A stretch of 64,000 bases of DNA, taken from positions 4,078,839-4,142,838 of the forward strand of contig NZ_AP027368.1 in NCBI RefSeq assembly GCF_030296015.1. The letters run 5' to 3'. Under the pieces are notes generated by a model. The model was not told the DNA's origin, made no database searches, and saw only the letters and a program-made list of their open reading frames with translations. The position numbers and the translations under genes were made by a program. This document shows positions 51,581 through 61,600 of the stretch, piece by piece. How positions within the stretch are numbered: the stretch's first letter is position 1; every line of letters starts with the position of its first letter. The DNA is from Ferrimonas sp. YFM. Lineage in GTDB: Bacteria > Pseudomonadota > Gammaproteobacteria > Enterobacterales > Shewanellaceae.

Positions 51581-54178
51581 TTACACCGCGGTCTGGATGA
51601 TCACCTCACCGGCCGGCTTGGTGTAGTGCTCCATCTTGTGGAAGTTCAGGTAACGGTAGGTGTCCGCCGCCTGGGCGTCGATCGCCTTGGCGTACTCCTG
51701 ATACTCCTCGACACTGGGCAGTTTGCCCATGATGGAGGCCACCGCCGCCAGCTCCGCAGAGGCCAGGAACACATTGGCTCCGGTACCCAGACGGTTGGGG
51801 AAGTTACGGGTGGAGGTGGAGACCACGGACGCCCCGTCGGCCACCCGGGCCTGGTTACCCATGCACAGGGAGCAACCGGGCTGCTCGGTGCGGGCACCCA
51901 CACGGCCATAGATGCCGTAGTAACCCTCATCGATCAGCTGCTGCTGATCCATCTTGGTGGGCGGCGCCACCCACAGACGGGTCGGCAATGCACCCTTGTG
52001 CTTGTCCAGCAGCTTGCCGGCGGCGCGGAAGTGACCGATGTTGGTCATGCAGGAGCCGATGAACACCTCATCGATGCTTTCGCCCTGAACCTCAGACAAC
52101 AGGCGGGCATCGTCCGGATCGTTCGGGGCACACAGGATAGGCTCCTTGATCTCGGCCAGGTCGATCTCGATCACCTCGCAGTACTCGGCATCGGCATCGG
52201 CTTGCATCAACTCAGGGTTGGCCAGCCACTTCTCCATCGCCTGGATGCGGCGCTCGATGGTACGGCGGTCGCCATAGCCCTCGGCAATCATCCACTTCAG
52301 CATCACGATATTGGAGTTCAGGTACTCGGCCACAGACTCCTCGGACAGCTTGATGGTGCACCCGGCGGCGGAGCGCTCGGCGGACGCGTCAGACAGTTCG
52401 AACGCCTGTTCCACGGTGAGGTGGTCCAGCCCCTCGATCTCCAGCACGCGGCCGGAGAAGATGTTCTTCTTACCCTGCTTCTCCACGGTCAGCAGGCCCT
52501 GCTGAATGGCGTAGTAGGGGATGGCGTGCACCAGGTCGCGCAGGGTGATGCCAGGCTGCATCTCGCCCTTGAAGCGCACCAGTACAGACTCAGGCATATC
52601 CAGTGGCATCACACCGGTGGCAGCGGCGAAAGCCACCAGACCGGAACCGGCCGGGAAGGAGATTCCCAGAGGGAAGCGGGTGTGGGAGTCGCCGCCGGTG
52701 CCCACGGTATCGGGCAGCAGCATGCGGTTCAGCCAGGAGTGAATCACGCCGTCACCGGGGCGCAGGGAGATGCCGCCACGGTTCATGATGAAGTCAGGCA
52801 GGGTGGCGTGAGTGGTCACGTCCACCGGCTTGGGATAGGCGGAGGTGTGGCAGAAGGACTGCATGGTCAGGTCGGCGGAGAAGCCCAGACAGGCCAGGTC
52901 CTTCAGCTCATCACGGGTCATGGGGCCGGTGGTGTCCTGGGAACCCACTGTGGTCATCTTGGGCTCACAGTACTGGCCGGGACGAACACCGGCGACGCCA
53001 CAGGCCTTGCCCACCATCTTCTGGGCCAGAGTGTAGCCCTTGCCACTGTCGGCCACATCGGCGGGACGACGGAACACCTCGCTGGTGCCCAGCTCCAAGG
53101 CTTCGCGGGCGCGGTCGGTCAGGCCGCGGCCAATGATCAGCGGAATACGGCCACCGGCACGCACTTCATCCAGCAGTACGTCGGTCTTCAGCTCGAAACG
53201 ACACAGCTCTTCGCCACTGTCGGCGTTCTTGGCCACGCCCTCATAGGGGTAGATCTCGATGACGTCGCCCATGTTCATCTTGCTGACATCCAGCTCGATG
53301 GGCAGGGCGCCGGCGTCTTCCATGGTGTTGAAGAAGATGGGCGCAATCTTGCCACCCAGGCAGTAGCCACCGCCGCGCTTGTTGGGCACATTGGGGATGT
53401 CGTCGCCCATAAACCACAGCACCGAGTTGGTGGCGGATTTACGGGAGGAGCCGGTACCCACGACGTCGCCCACATAGGCAACGGGGTGACCCTTCTCCTT
53501 CAGCGCCTCGATGGTGCTGATGGGGCCAATCTCACCGTCCTTGTCCGGGGTAATGCCGTCACGGGCAGTCTTCAGCATCGCCAGGGCGTGCAGCGGGATG
53601 TCCGGGCGGGACCAGGCATCGGGGGCGGGAGACAGATCATCGGTGTTGGTTTCACCGCTGACCTTGAATACGGTCAGGGTGATCTTCTCAGCCAGTGCAG
53701 GCTTGGACAGGAACCACTCCGCTTCAGCCCAGGAGTGCACCACCTGCTTGGCAAAATCGTTGCCGGCGTTCATCTTGTCCACCACATCGTGGAAGGCATC
53801 AAACATCAGCAGGGTATGGGACAGAGCCTTGGCGGCCAGAGACGCCAGCTCGGCGTCATCCAGCAGGGCAATCAGCGGTTCGATGTTGTAACCGCCCTGC
53901 ATGGTGCCCAGCAGTTCAGTGGCACGTGCCTTGCTCAGCAATGGGCTGGCGCTTTCTCCGCGGGCGACGGCGGTCAGGAAGCTGGCCTTCACATAGGCGG
54001 CTTCGTCTACGCCGGGGGGGATGCGGTTTTCCAGCAGGTCGACCAGGGTCTCCTCTTCACCGGCGGGGGGATTCTTCAGCAGCTCCACCAGGGCAGCGGT
54101 CTGCTCCGCGTCCAGGGGCTTGGGAGCGATACCTTGGTTTGCGCGTTCGGCAACGTGTTCACGGTAGGCTTCTAGCAC
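51581..54178 (-). CDS. acnB: Aconitate hydratase B
   Basis: TCA-cycle enzyme of 865 residues, exactly the usual length, interconverting citrate and isocitrate with a [4Fe-4S] cluster. Start [20 protein letters not shown] from a GTG at 54178, eight bases after AGGA. Cluster cysteines lie in [20 protein letters not shown] and in [34 protein letters not shown] and [19 protein letters not shown] are substrate-binding segments. An AcnB apo-form can bind mRNA in other bacteria. A CRP-like site lies upstream, as for acnB in E. coli. Confidence 0.98.
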   Translation of the reverse strand: MLEAYREHVAERANQGIAPKPLDAEQTAALVELLKNPPAGEEETLVDLLENRIPPGVDEAAYVKASFLTAVARGESASPLLSKARATELLGTMQGGYNIEPLIALLDDAELASLAAKALSHTLLMFDAFHDVVDKMNAGNDFAKQVVHSWAEAEWFLSKPALAEKITLTVFKVSGETNTDDLSPAPDAWSRPDIPLHALAMLKTARDGITPDKDGEIGPISTIEALKEKGHPVAYVGDVVGTGSSRKSATNSVLWFMGDDIPNVPNKRGGGYCLGGKIAPIFFNTMEDAGALPIELDVSKMNMGDVIEIYPYEGVAKNADSGEELCRFELKTDVLLDEVRAGGRIPLIIGRGLTDRAREALELGTSEVFRRPADVADSGKGYTLAQKMVGKACGVAGVRPGQYCEPKMTTVGSQDTTGPMTRDELKDLACLGFSADLTMQSFCHTSAYPKPVDVTTHATLPDFIMNRGGISLRPGDGVIHSWLNRMLLPDTVGTGGDSHTRFPLGISFPAGSGLVAFAAATGVMPLDMPESVLVRFKGEMQPGITLRDLVHAIPYYAIQQGLLTVEKQGKKNIFSGRVLEIEGLDHLTVEQAFELSDASAERSAAGCTIKLSEESVAEYLNSNIVMLKWMIAEGYGDRRTIERRIQAMEKWLANPELMQADADAEYCEVIEIDLAEIKEPILCAPNDPDDARLLSEVQGESIDEVFIGSCMTNIGHFRAAGKLLDKHKGALPTRLWVAPPTKMDQQQLIDEGYYGIYGRVGARTEQPGCSLCMGNQARVADGASVVSTSTRNFPNRLGTGANVFLASAELAAVASIMGKLPSVEEYQEYAKAIDAQAADTYRYLNFHKMEHYTKPAGEVIIQTAV

Positions 54179-54304
54179 GGCAAAATTCCTCTTTTACTGG
54201 CAGGCTTACAACGAAGCTGCTCGTCCTGTTGTTGATTCCGGATTCTTGGGCACTGCGTCAGATCACAGCGCGTTCCGGTTTTGCGTGGCGTTTTGGTTCC
54301 ATTT

Positions 54305-54320
54305 TGTGATGAATGCCACA
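54305..54320. promoter_or_regulatory. CRP-like site upstream of acnB
   Basis: TGTGA-TGAATG-CCACA, nine of ten conserved positions, centred about 134 bases before the acnB start codon. Confidence 0.6.
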
Positions 54321-54456
54321 TGTTTCTGGCTGTGGGCAGTATATCTGAATTAAAACGGAAGTTTAAATTGCAACCGCTCCGATGAGCCGGTTTTTTGGAC
54401 TAAAGTTGAAGAAAGTGAAGCTGGGCGGCACCCAGGACAGGTGCCGCCGCGTTGGA

Positions 54457-55464
54457 TCACAAAATGGGATCCAGGTCTTGAACAGTGGTCAGTCCAGGCT
54501 GGACCTGTACCGGAGTGTAGTGCTGGTAGAAGGTGAAGTCCTGCTCTTCGGTCTCGTGACTCTCGGGCAGATCGAAGTTGGCCACACAGGTATAGCCGAT
54601 GCTGTAGGTCCCCTCTCCGATAAAGCCAAACTCATAGCGATACTCGCCGCTGGCCTCATCCAGGCTGATGTCGGCGGTGGCCACCGGCGCCACCAGAGGT
54701 GACCCATCCGGATACCCGGCGTCCCCCACCAGATCACCCATGGTGGTGCGGTCACGTTCCCCGGCAAACAGGTAAGCCACGTGACTGAACTCGGACACCT
54801 CCAGCAGAGAGGTCATGTCCGCCTCACACGCCTCTCTCTGCTCCACAGCCAGAACACCGGCGATGTTGCCGGCACCGGCCTCATTCACCAGTTGTACTGC
54901 GGTGGGCTTGATGAACATCCCCTCCTGGCCTTGTGGGTCCACCAGCCCCTGACGCAGATTAAACTCCGCCACGTAGTTGTTGATGCCGGTATTGATGGTA
55001 AAAGGCTGATTGAAGAAGATGCGCCCCGCCTCGTCGGTGTTGCCTCTGACACCCTGACAGCTGCCTTTGCTGTTCACTCGAAGCGGCACCACCCCCTGAT
55101 CCTGGGTATTCACGTAAGACAGTTGCTGGGTACCGTCCCCGTCCAGGGCATAGAGGCACATGGTGTACTCGCCCACGGCCAGGGTCTGGCTGTTCACCAG
55201 GGTGGCGCTGTTGCTGCCGGTGTAATCCAGCAGGTCGACACTGTCCGGGCCCCCTTCACTCAAGTCGATCAGTATGGGATCGCCGCCGTCCTCGGGCACA
55301 AGCACCACTTCGTTGAAGAACAGCACCACTTCGTCCGCCTGCTCCACCGGCGCATCGGACACCGCCAGGGAGAACTGTCCTGTCTGTGGAGAGGAGGAGC
55401 CGCTGCTGCCGCCGCAACCGGCCACAAGCAGTGCCAAACTGATGATGGAAAGGGGTTTGATCAT
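54457..55464 (-). CDS. DUF4382 domain lipoprotein
   Basis: Lipoprotein of 335 residues: MIKPLSIISLALLVAGCGGS with lipobox Cys17, a Gly/Ser linker, then the DUF4382 domain (GQFSLAVSDAPVEQADEVVL, FNEVVLVPEDGGDP), an Ig-like or transthyretin-like beta domain found in surface lipoproteins of marine gammaproteobacteria. The C-terminal part (ANFDLPESHETEEQDFTFYQ) is acidic. Function unknown. The ATG at 55464 follows AGGTGA. A G+C-rich inverted repeat at about 54425-54452 may end its transcript, although the T-run is poor. Confidence 0.88.
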   Translation of the reverse strand: MIKPLSIISLALLVAGCGGSSGSSSPQTGQFSLAVSDAPVEQADEVVLFFNEVVLVPEDGGDPILIDLSEGGPDSVDLLDYTGSNSATLVNSQTLAVGEYTMCLYALDGDGTQQLSYVNTQDQGVVPLRVNSKGSCQGVRGNTDEAGRIFFNQPFTINTGINNYVAEFNLRQGLVDPQGQEGMFIKPTAVQLVNEAGAGNIAGVLAVEQREACEADMTSLLEVSEFSHVAYLFAGERDRTTMGDLVGDAGYPDGSPLVAPVATADISLDEASGEYRYEFGFIGEGTYSIGYTCVANFDLPESHETEEQDFTFYQHYTPVQVQPGLTTVQDLDPIL

Positions 55465-55601
55465 AGGGTCACCTTAGAAAAATAGGCTACACTGCCGGCC
55501 CGGCAAGGGCGGCAATGGTGTTGATATTGGGTTGAATGCCTTAACCTTAGTCAAAGCTGAAGGCCTTGCAAGGCACACATTCGCGAGTGAGAGGAGTCAA
55601 A

Positions 55602-56249
55602 ATGGTCAAAGGGGTCGTTTTCGATATGGACGGCGTGTTGGTGGATTCCGAACCGTTCTGGCAACTTGCTGAAATGGAGGTATTTCCTCAACTGGGGGTA
55701 CCCATCACCCTGGAAGACACCTTGAAAACCCAAGGATTGAGAATTGATCATGTGGTTCAGTTCTGGTTCAGCCGCCACCCCTGGCAAGGCGCCACCCCCA
55801 AGCAGGTGGAGCAACAGATCCTCGATGCCATGGTCAAGGTGATTCAGGAGAAAGGCCAGCCCATGGCCGGGGTACGTTCGACTCTGGACATCCTGCACCA
55901 GGCGGGGATCCCCATGGCGGTGGCCACCTCGTCCCCCCATATCCTGATGGAGACCACCCTGGAGAAACTGGCCATCGGCCACTACTTCCAGGCCACCTGC
56001 TCCGCCGAGCACCTGCCCCTGGGCAAGCCCCATCCCCAGGTCTACCTCAATGCGGTGGATGCCCTGAATCTCGAGGCTACCCAGTGTCTCGCCATCGAGG
56101 ACTCCTTCAACGGCCTGCTGGCCGCCAAGGCCGCCAGGATGCACACCCTGGCGGTGCCCGATGCCGACCACAGGGGCGATCCCAGGTATGTGATCGCCGA
56201 CAGGCAGTATCTCAGCCTGGAGGAGTTCTCCCTGGATCACTGGCGTTAG
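55602..56249 (+). CDS. hxpB: HAD phosphatase, hexitol phosphatase HxpB (YniC-like)
   Basis: HAD-superfamily phosphatase of 215 residues. Motif I is GVVFDMDGVLVDSEPFWQ with the nucleophile Asp and the acid/base Asp two residues later; motif II is VATSSPHILM; motif III Lys is in PLGKPHPQVYL; motif IV is CLAIEDSFNGLLAAKAARM. The DSEPFW and HPQVYLNA segments fit the YniC group, which acts on 2-deoxyglucose 6-phosphate and hexitol phosphates. ATG at 55602 follows AGGAG by six bases. Single gene with a perfect terminator. Confidence 0.9.
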   Translation: MVKGVVFDMDGVLVDSEPFWQLAEMEVFPQLGVPITLEDTLKTQGLRIDHVVQFWFSRHPWQGATPKQVEQQILDAMVKVIQEKGQPMAGVRSTLDILHQAGIPMAVATSSPHILMETTLEKLAIGHYFQATCSAEHLPLGKPHPQVYLNAVDALNLEATQCLAIEDSFNGLLAAKAARMHTLAVPDADHRGDPRYVIADRQYLSLEEFSLDHWR

Positions 56250-56260
56250 GCCGAAACGAC

Positions 56261-56290
56261 GAAGGGCACCCGCAGGTGCCCTTCTTTTTT
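56261..56290 (+). terminator. Terminator after hxpB
   Basis: GAAGGGCACC (56261-56270), loop CGCA, GGTGCCCTTC (56275-56284), six T. A perfect 10-bp stem. Confidence 0.93.
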
Positions 56291-56302
56291 GGATTCGTCC
56301 CG

Positions 56303-58528
56303 TTAGAACCGCTTGCCCAGGAACAGGTAGAGGCTGGAGTCGCCGCTGTCCGCCATACCCCAGGCGATGGCCGCCGGCCCCAGCTTGGTCTCGGCACCGA
56401 TAAACAGACTGCCGGCATAGATGAGGTCGTCCCAGTCTGCGTCATCCCGGGTCAGCCATACGTTGCCGGCCTCGGCGGAGAAGCCCAGGTACAGGGGCCA
56501 GGTGATCCCCAGCACTCCCTTACTCAGATCATAGGTGTACACCCCGGCCACCAGCCCCTTGTGACTGCCCAGCAGAGAGTCCCGGTAGAAGCCGGACAGG
56601 TTGAGGAAGCCACCCAGGGAGGTGAAGTGGACGAAGCTGATGCCGTCGCTGTCGATGGTCTCAAGTTCACTCTTGATAAAGAAGCTGTGCTGATCCCAGT
56701 TGGTGGCGCCGGTCCACTCCAGGTGGTAGACCAGAGACTCCTGCTTGTTGGTGGGCAGGCCATCGAAGGTCAGATTCGAGCGTTCGTCGATATGAGACAC
56801 GCTCACCAGCAGCCTGTTGCCCTGGGTGGGGAACATGGCGCCATCCAGGGTATCGTAGCCAAAACTGAACATGGCACCGTGGAACTCGTAGTCCCCCAGT
56901 TTAGTCAACACCAGGGCGTGCTCATCGCTGACGTCCCCGGACTCATACTGATACCCCAGCTCCAACTGAGCCGCCAGCCCCAGGTTGATCCCCAGGCCCG
57001 CCATCCAGTTGTCCCGTTTCCGCTCGATGCTGCGGAAAGGGAAATCTGCCGAGGGCGAGATCCGTTCCCAGCGCTCCTGTTGCGCCTCGAACTGGGCGCG
57101 GCTGTACCAGCGGCCGTTGGCGTCCAGGGGCAGGTAAAATTCACTGCTGAGGCGGCGATTGGTCCCCAAAGACAACTCATTTCGCCACTGGCCATGGAGG
57201 CTGGTGATGTTGTTCATGGTGAAGGCGATGTCCAGGTTGGAGGTGGTGGGATTATCAAAGTCATCCTCAAACCTCAGCCCCAGTTCAAACAGGTGGGGGC
57301 CCCAGCTCTTGCCGTCGGTGTCCACCACCAGCACCCGCCCCTCGGCCCGCTCCTGAATGTAGGCGTCCACCCGCTCAAACTCGTTGAGGGCATAGACACG
57401 GGCGATGGCCTCCTCGATCTCATCCTGGGCCAGGGGTTGCCCGGGCTTGACCCCCAGGGCGGTAAGAATGCGGCTCTCCCCAACCCAGGAGTCGTTATCC
57501 AGTTCAATGGCCACCAGCTCTCCGGCGCCCTTATCTTCCCAGAAGCTGCGCAGAGCCTGCTTCTGGGCCCGGTAGCCGGCGTAGCGGGCCTCGGGCAGGG
57601 ACAGTGCCCTGAGCTGCTCCAGCTTGGCCCGGGCCGCCGCTTCACCTCGGGGAATCATGTCTGGCATCAGGTCGAAGTCCGAGGTTCCCACCCCGTCGAT
57701 CTCCGGCACCAGCAGGATATCCTGCTCACTCATCAGCGCCACCTGCTGATCCCGGGTCAGGTTGGTCAGGTAGCCGGTCAGCTGATCGACGATGTCGAAC
57801 ACCGACTTGAGATCGTCCTTCCCCTTGAGTGGGGTGCCGATGTCCACGGCGATGACAATGTCCGCCCCCATCGCCTTGACCACGGAGACCGGCAGGTTGT
57901 TGGCCATGCCGCCATCCACCAGCATATGGCCGTCGATCTCTATGGGTGCCAGGGCGCCGGGCACCGTCATGCTGGCCTGCATCGCCAGCACCAGGTTGCC
58001 GCTCTCCAGCACCACCTCACTGCGATCGGTGAGATCCGTGGCCACGGTACGCAGGGGGATGGGCAGATCATCGAAGTGACCCACCTCCGGAATGTTACCC
58101 ACGGAGCGGCGAATCAGAGAGCGCATGGTCTGGCCCTGCAGGGCCCCCTTGGGAAAGCGCAACTCCCCCTCCCGGTACCCCATCTGGATCCCCAGGGGGA
58201 AGTCATCCCGCTGCTGCTTGTCGCGATAGGCGAGATCTTCCCTGGGGATGTCATCATCGAAGCCGGTATTGAAGTCCATGGAGAGAAGAATGGCTTCTAT
58301 CTCGTCGGCGCTGTACCCCAGGGCATAGAGGCCGGCGACATAGGAGCCCATGGAGGTGCCGGCGATGTAGTCCACCGGAATCCGGTTCTGCTCCAGCACC
58401 CTGAGCACACCGATGTGGGCCGCACCCTTGGCGCCCCCCCCGGAGAGAACCACACCCACAGTGGGACGTTCGGTAGCCTGCAGCCAAAGTGGCAGGAGCA
58501 GCAGTAAAGCCAGCGTAGTGCGTAACAT
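56303..58528 (-). CDS. Patatin-like phospholipase with C-terminal beta-barrel (type Vd autotransporter)
   Basis: A 741-residue outer-membrane protein with signal peptide (MLRTTLALLLLLPLWLQA). The patatin lipase domain at about 23-220 has GVVLSGGGAKGAAHIGVL (oxyanion loop), the nucleophile in IAGTSMGSYVAGLY and the catalytic Asp in MLVDGGMANNLPV. A POTRA-like domain (about 320-400) and a BamA/D15-type barrel follow, ending YLFLGKRF with the C-terminal Phe recognised by the Bam machine. This is the layout of PlpD-type Vd autotransporters, which place a lipase at or beyond the surface. No host role is implied. Single gene. Confidence 0.92.
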   Translation of the reverse strand: MLRTTLALLLLLPLWLQATERPTVGVVLSGGGAKGAAHIGVLRVLEQNRIPVDYIAGTSMGSYVAGLYALGYSADEIEAILLSMDFNTGFDDDIPREDLAYRDKQQRDDFPLGIQMGYREGELRFPKGALQGQTMRSLIRRSVGNIPEVGHFDDLPIPLRTVATDLTDRSEVVLESGNLVLAMQASMTVPGALAPIEIDGHMLVDGGMANNLPVSVVKAMGADIVIAVDIGTPLKGKDDLKSVFDIVDQLTGYLTNLTRDQQVALMSEQDILLVPEIDGVGTSDFDLMPDMIPRGEAAARAKLEQLRALSLPEARYAGYRAQKQALRSFWEDKGAGELVAIELDNDSWVGESRILTALGVKPGQPLAQDEIEEAIARVYALNEFERVDAYIQERAEGRVLVVDTDGKSWGPHLFELGLRFEDDFDNPTTSNLDIAFTMNNITSLHGQWRNELSLGTNRRLSSEFYLPLDANGRWYSRAQFEAQQERWERISPSADFPFRSIERKRDNWMAGLGINLGLAAQLELGYQYESGDVSDEHALVLTKLGDYEFHGAMFSFGYDTLDGAMFPTQGNRLLVSVSHIDERSNLTFDGLPTNKQESLVYHLEWTGATNWDQHSFFIKSELETIDSDGISFVHFTSLGGFLNLSGFYRDSLLGSHKGLVAGVYTYDLSKGVLGITWPLYLGFSAEAGNVWLTRDDADWDDLIYAGSLFIGAETKLGPAAIAWGMADSGDSSLYLFLGKRF

Positions 58529-58699
58529 AGATCCCTCTAGGGCGCGTTGATCTTGGGCGATGACATTCAGTAAAAGAATAACGGAAGGCTATCAGGGAGT
58601 TTGGCTGGAGGTACAGTGACTTTGCATAAAAAACGGTAATAGACCCCGGGCTGTGGTTTGCGTCTTCAACGCACTCAACAGCCCCGGGGTTCAACCAAC

Positions 58700-61600
58700 T
58701 CAGGATGAAGCCATCAGCAGTTCGTGTTCACTCGGGGTCCAGTTTGCCAGCCACTGACGACACTGTGAAGACGGCATCGGCCTGGCGAAGTGATACCCCT
58801 GAACCAGGTGACAGCCCTGGCTGCGCAGGAACGCCAGTTGATCCGGCGTCTCCACCCCTTCCGCCACCACGTCCAACTCCAGGTTACGGCCCAGATCGAG
58901 AATACTGCAGGTGATCGCCCGGTTGGCCTTGTTCTCCAGCATGGACTGGATGAAGGAGCGGTCGATCTTCAGGCTGTTCACCGCAAACTGGCTCAGGTAG
59001 GAGAGCGACGAGTAGCCGGTGCCAAAGTCATCCACCGCCACCGAGATCCCCAGCTCCCTCAGGGCCAGCAGGTGGGCCTGGGCCAGGTTGACCTGCCTCA
59101 TCAGCACCCCTTCGGTGATCTCCAGACACAGCTGTTCCGGTGGAATGCCGGTGCTCTGCAGCACCGACTGGATAAACTCCACGTAATCGTACTGGCGGAA
59201 GTGGCTGGCGGAGACGTTGATGGAGAGTTTGAGATCCCCGTTCTCCGGCCAGGACATGAACTCCCGGCAGGCATTCTCCAGCATCCAGCGATCCAGGCGG
59301 ATGATCAGGCCACTGGACTCCGCCAATTCGATAAAGAGATCCGGCGCCACCGGACTGCCGTCCTCCCGGTTCCAGCGCATCAGCGCCTCGACACCACACA
59401 CCGAGTTGTCGGAAACGTCAAGCTGTGGCTGGTAATGGATCGCCAGCTTGTCCTGCTCCAGGGCCTGACGCAGCTCGTTCTCCATCTCCAGCTGGTAGGT
59501 GGCCTGGGCATCCCGCTCTCGGGTATAGAAGCAGGCGCGTCCCCGCCCCTCCTCCTTGGCGTGGTACATGGCCAGGTCGGCGTTCTTCAGCAGCTCTTCG
59601 GCCTGGCTGCCATCCTCTGGGTAGAGGGCGATGCCGATGCTCACCGACAGGTAGAGCACCTGCTGCTGCACCTGAATGGGCTCAGACAGCAGGCTGAGGA
59701 TCCGCTCCGCCAGGGCCTCCACCTGCAGCCTGTGATTGAAGTCGCGCACTATGATGACGAACTCATCGCCGCCAAAACGGCAGACGGTGCCGCTGCCCCC
59801 CACCACAGAGGAGAGCAGGCGGCTCACCTCCACCAGCAGGGCGTCGCCGGTACCATGACCGAAGGTATCGTTGATGTGCTTGAACCTGTCCAGGTCCAGG
59901 AACAGCAGGGCCAGGGGATCATCCGGCGAAGCCTGCATCAGGGCACGGATCTGCTGGTCGAACTGGGAACGGTTGGGCAGGCCGGTCACCAAGTCGTAAT
60001 TGGCCAGCTTCTGCAGCGCCACCTCCTGCTTCTTCCGCTCGGAGATGTCGGAAAACAGCACCACCAGATAGTCGCCGCCACTGTCCAGGGCCATATGGCT
60101 GAGGTTGAGCCACACCGGCACCTGACCGCGGCCGCGGCGGCGCATCTGGGCTTCGCCGCTCCAGCGACGCTGGCTCTTCATCTCGGCGAGGATCTCGGAT
60201 TCGGTCAACAATGTGTCCGCCAGGCTCACCCCCTCCAGCGCCCCCTTGGGGTAACCGAGGATCGCCAGGGCCGACGGGTTGTGCGCAGTCACATTGTACT
60301 CCGCATCCAGAATCATCATCCCCTCGGTGGTGTTCTCCATGGCGTGGGCATAGAGGGTGTGCAGGTGAGCCATCTTGCGCACCTTGGTGCGGTCGGCGTA
60401 CACCCCGGCCACCAGCAACGCCTGGCCGGTATCGGGATCCCGTTCGATCACCGTGCCGGTGGCCCACAGCCAGCGCCATTCGCCGATGGGACTGATGGCC
60501 CGGAATTCCACGTTGATCCGCTCCTGATCGCCGGCCAGAAGCTGTTTCCAGGCCTGGGCCACGGGCTGCAGATCCTGACGGTGCAGGGTCATCCCCACCC
60601 GGGGAATGCGCATCGGCCTGTTGGTGCGAGACAGGGTGGTCTGACGGTTTTCCACGTAGAAGCTGTCACTCTTGGCATCCCACTCCCAGATGTCTGACCC
60701 GCCCCCCTGCAACGCCAGCTGCAGTCTGTGCTGACTCTGGCGCAGTGCCTGGTTGATGCGACGCTGCCGGCGCAATTGATTGCGCCAGTTCACCGCAGTG
60801 ACAAACAGCATCAGTATGGTGACCGTCAAAAACAGCAGCTGCATCCCCTGCCTGGCCCACCAGTGCTGCTCCACCTTGAAGTTGAGCCTCAGCGGCTCCC
60901 TTTGCCAGACGCCGTCAAACTCGCCGTACACCAACAGGGCGTGGTTGCCCGGTGGCAGACGGGACAGGGTGATGCTGGACTCCCCGTCCAGCTCGGTCAT
61001 GCTGCTGGGCTTGCCGTCGAACACCAGCTGATAGCGGAAGTGAACCGCCGGGCCGGTGATGAGATTGGTGGTGCCCAGGTTGATGTTCACCAGCTCGAAG
61101 CTGGGGCGGATCACCATCTTCTGCATCTGGGGGATCAGGAACAGTTCGTTGCCACCCTCGTACTGCACCTTGACCGACTCCAGCTGGACGCTGTTGCTGC
61201 TCTTGGCCTCGGTGATGTGCATGGGGTCCACCCGCAGCAGCCCTGTGGTGGTGCCGACCACCAGGGTGTCGTCGGCCAGACGAAAGGCGGCGCCCTCATT
61301 GAGCTCGGTGTTAAACAGTCCGCCGTCGTTGCCCACGCTGGAGATGGTCCCGGTATCGCGGTTGTACCGTGCCAACACCTGTGGGCAGCCGATCACCGCC
61401 CCCTCCTGGGTCGGCTGGATAAAGTAGGGGGTGGTGCAGTTGAAGCGCCACTGCTCGTTCATGCGGAACGCCAGCTTGAGGCCGGTGTCCACCTCCAGGA
61501 TCCCTTCGCCGAAACTGCCCACCAGCAGTTTGTCCGGCGCCACCTGAGCCATGGGGCCGAAGTGGTAATCGTCCGGGTCGCCGGGCAGCCAGTTCAGGGT

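Noticed and set aside
51560..54175. Open frame of 871 codons on the + strand
   Set aside because: Exact antisense shadow of acnB; rich in His, Gly and Gln with no family pattern. Codon bias of GC-rich genes keeps the opposite frame open.
56084..58507. Open frame of 807 codons on the + strand
   Set aside because: Antisense of the patatin gene and overlapping hxpB; composition is not protein-like.
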